Source: an uncultured Lachnospiraceae bacterium (GTDB lineage: Bacteria; Bacillota_A; Clostridia; Lachnospirales; Lachnospiraceae). Taken from it: a stretch of 22,825 nt of DNA. This document shows, one piece after another, positions 8,110 through 14,891 of the stretch. How positions within the stretch are numbered: the first letter of the stretch is position 1; each line of letters opens with the position of its first letter. Position numbers and translations under genes: made by a program. The stretch lies in the NCBI GenBank assembly GCA_910585655.1, contig CAJUFW010000024.1, positions 1 to 22,825 of the forward strand, given 5' to 3'. The notes under the pieces were generated by a model. It saw only the letters and a list, made by a program, of their open reading frames with translations. It made no database searches and was not told where the DNA came from.

Positions 8110-8185
8110 TGATATTGCCTCTCCAAAGGGGAATTGTTACTGCTCGCCCCAAAGGGCGGCGTCACAAGCACTATTACTGATCCGC

Positions 8186-8600
8186 TTAGAAAGCGGTACT
8201 TTTGGTATTTTCTTTCCTTGATTCTTCTACCTGTTCTTTTATATACTTTCGTACTGCCTCATTGGTAATATTACCAATTGTCTCTATATAGTACCCTCTC
8301 GACCAAAACGCCTTGTCCCATTTGCTCTGTAATTCTTAGTGGCGATCATAAAGCATTAAGGTACTCTTTCCTTATTAAATAACCCATAAAGTTAGATACG
8401 CTTATCTTTGGTGGAATCGCTACACTCAGATGTACATGATCCACACACACTGCACCTGCTAGAATCTCCACATTTTTATATTGGCATAAAGTGCAGATAA
8501 TCTCCCTCATCTTCTTTTACCTTTCCATACAATACCTTTTGCGATATTTTGGAATGAAAAGGTATACACATCTTCTGCTATACCATGTCACTATTCCTAC
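8186..8600 (-). pseudogene. tnpA: IS200-type transposase TnpA (HUH Y1), frameshifted
   Basis: The protein can be rebuilt from three minus-strand pieces. The first reads RRCVYLFIPKYRKR. The second reads REIICTLCQYKNVEILAGA and then CVDHVHLSVAIPPK, which contains the HUH pair (H-V-H), and ends near GYLIRKE. The third reads STLMLYDRH, then an in-frame TAA, then KWDKAFWSRGYYIETIGN and VRKYIKEQ, which carries the catalytic Tyr and the Gln four residues later. At least two frameshifts and one stop separate the pieces, so it cannot encode an active transposase. The reading ends with TAA at 8186-8188. The N-terminal limit is approximate. Active-site residues are still readable, so the decay is recent or slow. 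Confidence 0.8.
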
Positions 8601-8705
8601 CACTCAACTTTTCTATACTTACTACACAACTTTACTCGTGAAAGAGGGTGATTTACAGTGAAAACAATACCAATTTCTCCCAAATCAACTGTTTTTTTCA
8701 CAGCA

Positions 8706-8752
8706 AAAAAATACGCCGAAACCCTTATTCTATCAGGTTTTCAGCGTATTTT
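8706..8752 (-). terminator. Intrinsic terminator of tRNA-Trp
   Basis: On the minus strand AATACGCTGAAAACC pairs with GGTTTCGGCGTATT, with one G-T pair and one bulged A, around a 12-base loop, followed by seven Ts. It begins about 15 bases after the tRNA 3' end. The plus strand also has a short T-rich tail, so it may work both ways. Confidence 0.85.
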
Positions 8753-8759
8753 CTTCTAA

Positions 8760-8830
8760 CAGGGGATGAGAGAATCGAACTCCCGCTAAAGGTTTTGGAG
8801 ACCCTTGTCATACCATTTGACCAATCCCCT
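8760..8830 (-). tRNA. tRNA-Trp (anticodon CCA)
   Basis: 71 bases fold into a full cloverleaf. The acceptor AGGGGAT/ATCCCCT is perfect. The D stem is GTCA/TGAC with the GG of the D loop present. The anticodon stem AGGGT/ACCTT has loop CTCCAAA, giving anticodon CCA. There is a four-base variable region, and T stem GGGAG/CTCTC with loop TTCGATT. A1-U72, discriminator G73 and CCA are the bacterial TrpRS identity elements. The 3' CCA is not encoded (next bases TTA), so it needs CCA addition. The D arm differs from the GTTC/GAAC or GTTT/GAAC arm that I know for ordinary Firmicutes tRNA-Trp, and this gene stands alone with its own promoter and terminator. In Firmicutes the main tRNA-Trp usually lies beside secE, so this may be a second copy. 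Confidence 0.92.
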
Positions 8831-8876
8831 ATCTCCTGGCTGCCGCCTATCTGGCACAGCCGTTTACTGCCTCTCT

Positions 8877-8905
8877 AGTATACAATGAATTGTTTTAATT
8901 GTCAA
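8877..8905 (-). promoter_or_regulatory. Strong sigmaA promoter of tRNA-Trp
   Basis: Perfect TTGACA (8900-8905), 17-base spacer, TATACT (8877-8882, five of six). Transcription would start at about 8870, giving a leader of about 40 bases before the tRNA. The leader contains an imperfect hairpin (about 8836-8861). Confidence 0.9.
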
Positions 8906-8955
8906 GAAAATTTCATAATATTTTTCGAGTTTTTTTGAACCCCTTTTAAAGCCCT

Positions 8956-10074
8956 TTATTCTTTCCCTGCCTTAAAATTATAAATCGGCTGGAGACGGCG
9001 GGTAATTTCTGCGGTTTCTTTGATATTCCCTATGATATCCTCCATTCCCTTATACGCCATCGGGCATTCGTCCAAAGTTTCCTGGCTGACGGAAGTGGTA
9101 AAAATTCCCTTCATCTGCTTTTTAAACTCCGAAACGGTAAAGGACTGCTTGGCAGCCGAACGGCTCATCAGTCTTCCGGCTCCATGCGGTGCGGACTGGT
9201 TCCAATCGTCGTTCCCTTTGCCGGTACAGATTAGAGAGCCGTCCCGCATATTGATTGGAATCAGTAAAGTTTCTCCTGCCTTTGCAGAAACGGCTCCCTT
9301 CCGCAGAACCATCGCCTCTGTATCAATGTAATTATGAACGGTGGTAAATTGCTCTACCACATGCAGCTTCATTCCCTTGACCAATTCGTCCATCATAGCC
9401 TGGCGATTTAACTCGGCAAAGCGTTGTACTAATTTCATATCATGAAGGTAGTTTTTAAACAGCTCTCCTTCTACATAGGCTAACGTCCTGGGAATTTTAG
9501 ACTGCCCCTGCGGAGCCGGACACAACGCCTGATACCCCTCTTCCTGATAATAATTTGCCACTTCTAACCCCAAATGTCTGCTGCCGGAATGGATTACCAG
9601 ATAAATATTTCCCTCTTCATCCTTATCTGCCTCAATAAAATGATTCCCTCCGCCTAGCGTTCCCAGGCTTTTTTCTGCCCGAAGAGGATTGATTTTTTTA
9701 TAGCAAAAAAGCTCCTCTAACGGAAACGAATCAAAATACCGATGTGTCTTTTCCCGCACCGAAAAGCCAGAAGGGATACGCTCATAAATCAGCTTATCCA
9801 GCTTTTGCAGTTCCATATGCTTTTCCTTTATGCGAATGGTTTCTATTCCGCAGCCGATATCCACTCCTACGAGATTCGGCACCGCCTTATCGGTGATCGT
9901 CATTGTCGTTCCTACTGTACAGCCCGCCCCTGCATGGACGTCCGGCATCATCCGTATTTTACTGCCGCTTGTAAATTCCTGGTTTAATAACAGGATAATC
10001 TGTGAAATAGAAGCTTCATCTACAACGTCCGTAAATACTTTCGCCTCGTTATATTTTCCTTTTAATTCTAACAT
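8956..10074 (-). CDS. rtcB: RNA-splicing ligase RtcB
   Basis: RtcB joins RNA 2',3'-cyclic phosphate or 3'-phosphate ends to 5'-hydroxyl ends using GTP and Mn2+, repairing cut tRNAs and other RNAs. The product (372 residues) carries the family's metal and guanylate motifs: PDVHAG (44-49), VDIGCG (71-76), GGGNHFIE (141-148), HSGSRH (162-167) and APHGAGR (295-301), in which His297 is the expected guanylylated residue. It is shorter than Escherichia coli RtcB (408 residues), as in the compact bacterial subgroup. I chose the ATG at 10074 because AGAGGA is 6 bases upstream; an ATG at 10080 is too close to it, and a longer reading from 10110 would overlap the ribosome site. No archease or RNA cyclase (rtcA) gene is adjacent. 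It points toward the tRNA-Trp gene with no clear terminator between them. Confidence 0.95.
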   Translation of the reverse strand: MLELKGKYNEAKVFTDVVDEASISQIILLLNQEFTSGSKIRMMPDVHAGAGCTVGTTMTITDKAVPNLVGVDIGCGIETIRIKEKHMELQKLDKLIYERIPSGFSVREKTHRYFDSFPLEELFCYKKINPLRAEKSLGTLGGGNHFIEADKDEEGNIYLVIHSGSRHLGLEVANYYQEEGYQALCPAPQGQSKIPRTLAYVEGELFKNYLHDMKLVQRFAELNRQAMMDELVKGMKLHVVEQFTTVHNYIDTEAMVLRKGAVSAKAGETLLIPINMRDGSLICTGKGNDDWNQSAPHGAGRLMSRSAAKQSFTVSEFKKQMKGIFTTSVSQETLDECPMAYKGMEDIIGNIKETAEITRRLQPIYNFKAGKE

Positions 10075-10130
10075 AGACATTCCTCTTTTATTTTTCAAAT
10101 CAAACAGCAAGATTGTAAAAAGATTATAAG

Positions 10131-10171
10131 AAGGTCATAAGAAACATTTTTCCAATGCTTCCTATGACCTT
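10131..10171. terminator. Long hairpin between the stomatin gene and rtcB
   Basis: Two 18-base arms (10131-10148 and 10154-10171) pair throughout with two G-T pairs around a five-base loop. On the plus strand the hairpin is followed directly by a T run, an ideal intrinsic terminator, although no plus-strand gene precedes it. On the minus strand the tail is weaker (CTTATAATC, then TTTTT), and TATAAT at 10123-10128 could be an rtcB -10 box without a good -35. Most likely it ends the nfeD-stomatin transcript. Confidence 0.6.
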
Positions 10172-10213
10172 TTTTACAAAAAGCTCTCCGGGCAGGAACG
10201 CGCTGATTTAAAT

Positions 10214-11161
10214 TTAAGCTCGTTCTTCTTTTACATCCACTGCTACTTCTTTAATACTGCTGACCATACCAGCCAAGGACTGGATTTCGGATGGAATGAT
10301 GATTTTGGTCGCCTTGCCGTCTGCTGCTTTGGAAAATGCCTCCAAGCTTTTAAGCTTGATAACCTCGGAAGACGCATTGGCTTCATTGAGAAAACGAATA
10401 CCGTCTGCATTGGCTTTCTGGATTGCCATAATTGCCTCTGCCTGACCTTCCGCTTCTTTGATCGTCGCTTCCTTTTTGGCTTCTGCACGAAGAATTGCAG
10501 ACTGCTTTTCGCCCTCTGCCTGCAGAATCATCGATTCCTTTTTTCCTTCGGATACAAGGATCGCCGCTTTCTTTTCACCTTCGGCACGGGTAACGGACTC
10601 ACGCCGCTCGCGCTCTGCCTTCATCTGCTTTTCCATCGCTTCCTGGATAGCTGCCGGAGGAATGATGTTCTTTAATTCTACACGGTTGACCTTGATTCCC
10701 CATGGATCGGTAGCAATATCCAAAGACGCCCGCATCTTGGTGTTGATCGTCTCTCTGGACGTAAGCGTCTGGTCTAATTCCAAATCGCCGATGATATTAC
10801 GCAAGGTAGTAGCCGTCAGGTTTTCAATCGCCATAATCGGATTTTCTACTCCATACGTAAACAGCTTTGGATCGGTAATCTGAAAAAAGACAACCGTATC
10901 GATCCGCATTGTAACATTATCTTTGGTAATCACAGGCTGTGGATCAAAGTCTACTACCTGTTCTTTTAACGTCACACGCTTTGCTACGCGTTCAATAAAC
11001 GGTATTTTAATATGCACACCCACGTTCCAAGTAGCCTGATAGCCGCCCAAACGCTCTAAAATATAGGCGTTTGCCTGTGGTACGATCTTGATACAAGACG
11101 CCAGAACCACCAGCAGAATAATAATCAGAGCAATGACTAAAAAAGTTCCTAAATTATCCAT
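10214..11161 (-). CDS. SPFH/Band 7 (stomatin/QmcA-like) membrane protein
   Basis: A 315-residue membrane-anchored scaffold protein. Residues 5-26 form one N-terminal membrane segment, and the SPFH domain follows (about 28-190; PQANAYILERLGGY, GVHIKIPF, NIIPPAAIQEAM). Residues 193-247 are five consecutive 11-residue repeats of AEG-type helix (AEGEKKAAILV, SEGKKESMILQ, AEGEKQSAILR, AEAKKEATIKE, AEGQAEAIMAI), typical of the long coiled coil of flotillin and stomatin assemblies. The start has GAGAGG about 9 bases upstream and lies three bases after the stop of the NfeD-like gene. That pairing is conserved in bacteria and archaea: the two proteins form membrane microdomain complexes implicated in membrane quality control. 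Paraslipin or QmcA is the closest family label I can give. Confidence 0.93.
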   Translation of the reverse strand: MDNLGTFLVIALIIILLVVLASCIKIVPQANAYILERLGGYQATWNVGVHIKIPFIERVAKRVTLKEQVVDFDPQPVITKDNVTMRIDTVVFFQITDPKLFTYGVENPIMAIENLTATTLRNIIGDLELDQTLTSRETINTKMRASLDIATDPWGIKVNRVELKNIIPPAAIQEAMEKQMKAERERRESVTRAEGEKKAAILVSEGKKESMILQAEGEKQSAILRAEAKKEATIKEAEGQAEAIMAIQKANADGIRFLNEANASSEVIKLKSLEAFSKAADGKATKIIIPSEIQSLAGMVSSIKEVAVDVKEERA

Positions 11162-11164
11162 ACC

Positions 11165-11599
11165 CTATTCCTCTCTTTCCTCTACGATTAGCTTGACACC
11201 GCGGATTTCCCGAACCAGTACCTTTGTCCCAGGTTCTATTACCATTCCGTCCGCTATAGTGCGCGCCGACCATTCCTGACCTCCGACTACTACGGTTCCG
11301 GATTCGTTGAAATTGTCAATCCGCTCGGTTACTCTGCCTTCCCTGCCCGGCATACTTTCATAATTTGTCCTGATCCTGCTTCTGTTAATATACTTTACGG
11401 CTACTGGTCTCGTAAATAACAACAACAGCAGAGATACAACAAAAAACAAGACAAACTGCAGCCAGAAAGGGCCTCCGAATATTGCTACGAAAAACGCAAC
11501 CAAACTTCCCCCGGCAAACCAGATGGTTGTCAGCCCAAGGGTCACGATTTCAATTAGGAGCAGCGCCGCCAAGGCAATCAGCCAATACATTGCTTGCAT
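11165..11599 (-). CDS. NfeD-like membrane protein
   Basis: A short NfeD-family protein (144 residues from the ATG at 11599) with three hydrophobic segments (about 4-25, 27-42 and 46-62). A soluble C-terminal OB-fold domain follows, containing GREGRVTERI, ESGTVVVGGQEW and GTKVLVREIRGVKLIVE. It lacks the N-terminal ClpP-like protease of long NfeD proteins, the form normally paired with stomatin or paraslipin. A GTG nine bases upstream (11608) is in frame, but the AGAGG ribosome site overlaps it and is 8 bases from the ATG, so I prefer the ATG. It is the first gene of a two-gene operon. Confidence 0.9.
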   Translation of the reverse strand: MQAMYWLIALAALLLIEIVTLGLTTIWFAGGSLVAFFVAIFGGPFWLQFVLFFVVSLLLLLFTRPVAVKYINRSRIRTNYESMPGREGRVTERIDNFNESGTVVVGGQEWSARTIADGMVIEPGTKVLVREIRGVKLIVEEREE

Positions 11600-11651
11600 A
11601 CCCTTCACCTCTCTTTGCTTTACAGACAGTGCAACTTCCTTCTTCTGTATT

Positions 11652-11680
11652 ATTATACCTCAAGCAAGGAAAAAAAGCAA
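11652..11680 (-). promoter_or_regulatory. Likely promoter of the nfeD-stomatin operon
   Basis: A perfect TATAAT (11652-11657) lies 17 bases from a weak -35 TTGCTT (11675-11680), about 53 bases before the NfeD-like start. Confidence 0.55.
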
Positions 11681-11730
11681 GGATAAAAGAGGAAATTTAA
11701 TTTACTTTTAATGAAACTCTAAAAATCCAC

Positions 11731-11759
11731 TCGACATTTTTTCTTTTTTGGAATAAACT
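11731..11759 (+). promoter_or_regulatory. Likely promoter of the greA-type gene
   Basis: TCGACA (11731-11736, five of six), 17-base spacer, TAAACT (11754-11759, four of six), 47 bases before the ATG. It is divergent from the nfeD-stomatin promoter. Confidence 0.5.
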
Positions 11760-11806
11760 AGGGAATTAGCACCTGAAAAAATAAGAATAGAAAGGACGAT
11801 ATCACG

Positions 11807-12310
11807 ATGTATGACAAACTGACGCAAAGCGACATCCGGAAAATGGAAGAGGAAATCGAACATAGGAAACTGGTAGTACGCAAGCAGGCTATAGAAGCTG
11901 TAAAGGAAGCCCGCGCGCATGGAGATTTAAGTGAAAACTTTGAATACCATGCTGCCAAAAAAGATAAAAACCAAAACGAGAGCCGGATTCGTTACTTGGA
12001 ACGAATGATTCGTACAGCCCAGATTATCCCGGATACTTCAAAGGAGGATGAAGTAGGGATGAACAATACGGTAACTCTTTATTTTGAAGAGGATGACCTT
12101 GAGGAAACCTACAAGCTGGTGACAACCGTACGCGGTAATACGCTAAAAGGTATGATCAGCATTGACTCTCCGATTGGCAAGGCCATCCTCGGCAAAAAGT
12201 GTTCCGATCGGGTTTATGTCCCGGTGCGGGAAAACGATGGTTATTATGTGGTCATTCGCGCCATCGACAAATCTTCCGACGACACGCTGGATGAAATCCG
12301 TAAATATTAA
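11807..12310 (+). CDS. GreA/GreB-family transcript cleavage factor
   Basis: Gre factors enter the RNA polymerase secondary channel and stimulate cleavage of backtracked RNA. The 167-residue product has the N-terminal antiparallel coiled coil (about 1-80) with the catalytic tip HGDLSENFEY (tip acids D40 and E43), and a C-terminal FKBP-like domain ending in IDSPIGKAILGKK and VRAID-type strands. The usual tip is GDLSENAEY; here Phe replaces Ala, a mild change. It is slightly longer than housekeeping GreA (about 158 residues) and stands alone as a single-gene unit with its own promoter, so it may be an extra copy rather than the main GreA. AGAAAGGA lies about 9 bases before the ATG. Confidence 0.9.
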   Translation: MYDKLTQSDIRKMEEEIEHRKLVVRKQAIEAVKEARAHGDLSENFEYHAAKKDKNQNESRIRYLERMIRTAQIIPDTSKEDEVGMNNTVTLYFEEDDLEETYKLVTTVRGNTLKGMISIDSPIGKAILGKKCSDRVYVPVRENDGYYVVIRAIDKSSDDTLDEIRKY

Positions 12311-12332
12311 AGTTTTCTGATTGGCATTCTTT

Positions 12333-13859
12333 TTATAACGTATTCAAAAAGCGCCGGAACGCCTCCTGTCCTTCCGGCGTATTTTTATAGACGCCTGCGT
12401 CCTCTAGGACACGGACAAAGACCGCTCCAATCTCCTGCTCTAATACCTTTTCTAGCTCCTCTTCTGCCATCTTCCCGATTTCCGGTCTTCTGCAAAGCAA
12501 TTCCTTTAACCAAACAGCGTGCGCAGCAGTCTTTGGATTTTTGCCAATCTCCCCCTGCGTTTGGATCTCCGTTTTCATAGCCTCGATCTCTTCTTTTAAG
12601 CGGGAAGGAAGAACCGCTAATCCCATTACCTCGATCAAGCCGATGTTCTCTTTTTTGATATGATGCAGCTCCTCATGCGGATGAAAAAGACCAAGTGGAT
12701 GCTCTTTTGTCGTCCGGTTATTGCGCAGTACCAAATCCAGCTCGTATTTATCGTCTTTCCTTCGGGCAATAGGAGTAATGGTATTATGCTCCTTGCCTTG
12801 CGTATTGGCATATATAAGGGCTTCCTCGTCGGTATAAGTCCGCCAGCTAGTCAATATATGCTCTGCCAGATCGGTCAGACGCTCCCGGCTGCTGCTTCTA
12901 AGCCTTAGTACCGAAAGCGGCCATTTTACAATCCCGGCTTCGATCTCCTCATACCCCGGAACCGATACCAGTGTAACAATCTCCGCCCGTTCCATTGCAA
13001 ATTCATAACGCCCTCCCTGGAAATGATCATGCGTTAAGATCGAGCCGCCCACTATCGGCAGATCGGCATTCGAGCCAATAAAATAGTGCGGAAACAAATC
13101 TATAAAATCAAACAGTCGTACAAACGATTCCCGGCTGATCTTCATGGGACGATGTTCTCTGCAAAAAGCAATGCAATGCTCCTGATAATATACATACGGA
13201 GAATATTGCAGATACCATGCTTCCCCGCCTAAGGACAGAGGAATCACACGCAGGTTTTGTCTGGCAGGGTGGTCCATTCTGCCTGCATAACCTTCATTTT
13301 CTAAACAAAGCTGACAGGAAGGATAGGAATGCTCTTTAAGCGTTGCCGACTGCTCTGCCAGTTTGGCAATCCGTTTAGGGTCTTTTTCCGGTTTGGACAA
13401 ATTGATGGTAATATCCAACACACCATAGGGAGACTCTACGGTCCATTTTCGATCCTTTTTGATTCGATAGCTCCTGATATAGTCGCTGTTTTGGCTTAAC
13501 TGGTAAAAATAATCGGTCGCCGCCTTCGGATCCTTTTGATAAGCATTCCAAAACGCCTTTCTTACTTCGCTTGGACGCGGCGTCAAAAGCCCCATCAGTC
13601 TTGTATCAAATAAATCTCTTGCCGTTACCGTATCTTCTATTCTGCCACGCGCACACACATCGTCTAACAGCTCTGCCAAAATCCGCTCCAATGGAAACGA
13701 AATTTCTTCTGGCAGTATCCTGGGCAGTTCAGTCAACCCACATAGATCTGCCAGACTATTTTCCATATAAATCCGGTCATCTTCTTTCAGTAATCCCTTT
13801 TCTATGCCGTATTGTGCCAGCCTAATAATCCACTCTCCTATACAATCGTTCTCCCTCAT
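12333..13859 (-). CDS. galT: UDP-glucose--hexose-1-phosphate uridylyltransferase, class II GalT
   Basis: Transfers UMP from UDP-glucose to galactose-1-phosphate in the Leloir pathway. The 508-residue length is that of the Firmicutes class II GalT, not the roughly 350-residue class I enzyme. The nucleotidyl-transfer motif THDHFQGG (276-283) contains the His-x-His-x-Gln active site, and the C-terminal transferase domain includes NTQGKEHNTITPIARRK and FHPHEELHHIKKENIGL. It is the last gene of the gal operon, starting 15 bases after galE with AGAAAGGAT upstream. Its final codons contain a GC-rich hairpin that may end the convergent gre transcript. Confidence 0.95.
   Translation of the reverse strand: MRENDCIGEWIIRLAQYGIEKGLLKEDDRIYMENSLADLCGLTELPRILPEEISFPLERILAELLDDVCARGRIEDTVTARDLFDTRLMGLLTPRPSEVRKAFWNAYQKDPKAATDYFYQLSQNSDYIRSYRIKKDRKWTVESPYGVLDITINLSKPEKDPKRIAKLAEQSATLKEHSYPSCQLCLENEGYAGRMDHPARQNLRVIPLSLGGEAWYLQYSPYVYYQEHCIAFCREHRPMKISRESFVRLFDFIDLFPHYFIGSNADLPIVGGSILTHDHFQGGRYEFAMERAEIVTLVSVPGYEEIEAGIVKWPLSVLRLRSSSRERLTDLAEHILTSWRTYTDEEALIYANTQGKEHNTITPIARRKDDKYELDLVLRNNRTTKEHPLGLFHPHEELHHIKKENIGLIEVMGLAVLPSRLKEEIEAMKTEIQTQGEIGKNPKTAAHAVWLKELLCRRPEIGKMAEEELEKVLEQEIGAVFVRVLEDAGVYKNTPEGQEAFRRFLNTL
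12352..12387 (+). terminator. Putative terminator of the gre gene, inside the 3' end of galT
   Basis: CGCCGGAA (12352-12359) and TTCCGGCG (12372-12379) pair perfectly around a 12-base loop, followed on the plus strand by TATTTTTA. It lies 41 bases after the gre stop and is the only hairpin there. On the minus strand it is also followed by CTTTTTG, still before the galT stop. Confidence 0.5.
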
Positions 13860-13874
13860 GGCTTTTAATCCTTT

Positions 13875-14891
13875 CTAAAAACAGCCGCTGCCCTTACCGG
13901 CAGACGCATAACCATTTGGATGCCCTTTATGCCACTTCCAAGCGCTGGCAATAATTTCCTCTAGCTCTGCATGTTCCGGATTCCAGCCTAAAATTTCCCT
14001 TGCCTTTTCGCTGGATGCAATCAGTTTGGCAGGATCCCCTGCCCGTCTTTGGGCAACGACTGCCGGAATCGGATGCCCGGTTACTCTTCTGGCGGCTTCG
14101 ATGACCTCCTTGACCGTAAATCCCACGCCGTTGCCCAAGTTAAAGATATCACTTTTTCCGCCCTTCATCAGATAGTTTACCGCCAGGATATGTGCCTGCG
14201 CCAAATCAGTCACATGGATATAGTCGCGCACACAAGTTCCGTCCTTCGTGTCATAATCATCACCAAAAATCGAAATGGTCTCCCTCTGACCGTTCGGCAC
14301 CTGTAAAATCAAAGGGATCAAATGCGTTTCCGGCGCGTGATCCTCTCCGATCTGCCCGTCTTTCTGCGCGCCGCAGGCATTGAAATACCGTAAGGATACA
14401 AAACGCAGACCGTGGGCAAGTCCCGTCCAATGGAACATTTTTTCCATAGAAAGTTTTGTCTCTCCATAAGGATTGGTCGGCTCTGTCCGATCGGTCTCTA
14501 AAATCGGTACGCGCTCCGGCTCTCCATACGTTGCCGCCGTCGAAGAAAATACGATCTTGTCTATGCCATGCGCTACCATAGATTCCAGCAGTACCTTGGT
14601 TCCGCACAGGTTGTTGTCATAATACTTCAAAGGATTTGTCATACTCTCTCCCACCAGGGAATTCGCTGCAAAATGAATCACTGCGTCTATATCAGACTCT
14701 GCATCTAACACCCGATCGACAAATGCCAGATCCCGCAGATCTCCCTGATAAAAAACAGCGTCCGGATGAACAGCCTCTCTATGTCCCGTCTCTAAATTGT
14801 CTACAATCACCACCTTTTCTCCGGCAGCTATCAGTTCATACACCGTATGGGAACCGATATAACCGGCTCCACCCAATACCAATATTTTCAT
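13875..14891 (-). CDS. galE: UDP-glucose 4-epimerase GalE
   Basis: Interconverts UDP-galactose and UDP-glucose. The 338-residue product is an extended short-chain dehydrogenase with the NAD motif GGAGYIG (7-13), FSSTAATYG (115-123) and the catalytic YxxxK (Y142, K146). The ATG at 14891 overlaps the galK stop in ATGA and has AAGGAG 10 bases upstream inside galK. A longer reading from 14921 lies within galK and is not needed. It ends 15 bases before galT. Confidence 0.97.
   Translation of the reverse strand: MKILVLGGAGYIGSHTVYELIAAGEKVVIVDNLETGHREAVHPDAVFYQGDLRDLAFVDRVLDAESDIDAVIHFAANSLVGESMTNPLKYYDNNLCGTKVLLESMVAHGIDKIVFSSTAATYGEPERVPILETDRTEPTNPYGETKLSMEKMFHWTGLAHGLRFVSLRYFNACGAQKDGQIGEDHAPETHLIPLILQVPNGQRETISIFGDDYDTKDGTCVRDYIHVTDLAQAHILAVNYLMKGGKSDIFNLGNGVGFTVKEVIEAARRVTGHPIPAVVAQRRAGDPAKLIASSEKAREILGWNPEHAELEEIIASAWKWHKGHPNGYASAGKGSGCF

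Larger units (their letters stand above)
8080..8640 (-). mobile_element. Decayed IS200-type insertion sequence
   Basis: A degenerate Y1 transposase gene (8186-8600) is followed on its 3' side by a perfect 11-bp-stem hairpin (8087-8109), the arrangement of an IS200/IS605-family right end. There is no trace of a tnpB gene. I could not identify the left-end hairpin or exact cleavage sites, so both boundaries are approximate. The stretch between the transposase and the hairpin contains two further small stems (near 8130 and 8150) and no gene. Confidence 0.75.

Noticed and set aside
8601..8700. Left-end hairpin of the IS200 element
   Set aside because: I found no convincing stem or guide sequence there, so the left boundary is left approximate.
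4379..8760. Genomic island with attachment sites at the tRNA-Trp 3' end
   Set aside because: I looked for a copy of the tRNA 3' segment near the far edge of the AT-rich insert and found none, and there is no integrase gene.
8760..8830. U11-A24 in the tRNA-Trp D stem, as in the E. coli Hirsh UGA suppressor (G24A)
   Set aside because: Ordinary Gram-positive tRNA-Trp genes, as I recall them, also have U11-A24, so this pair alone is not evidence for a suppressor.
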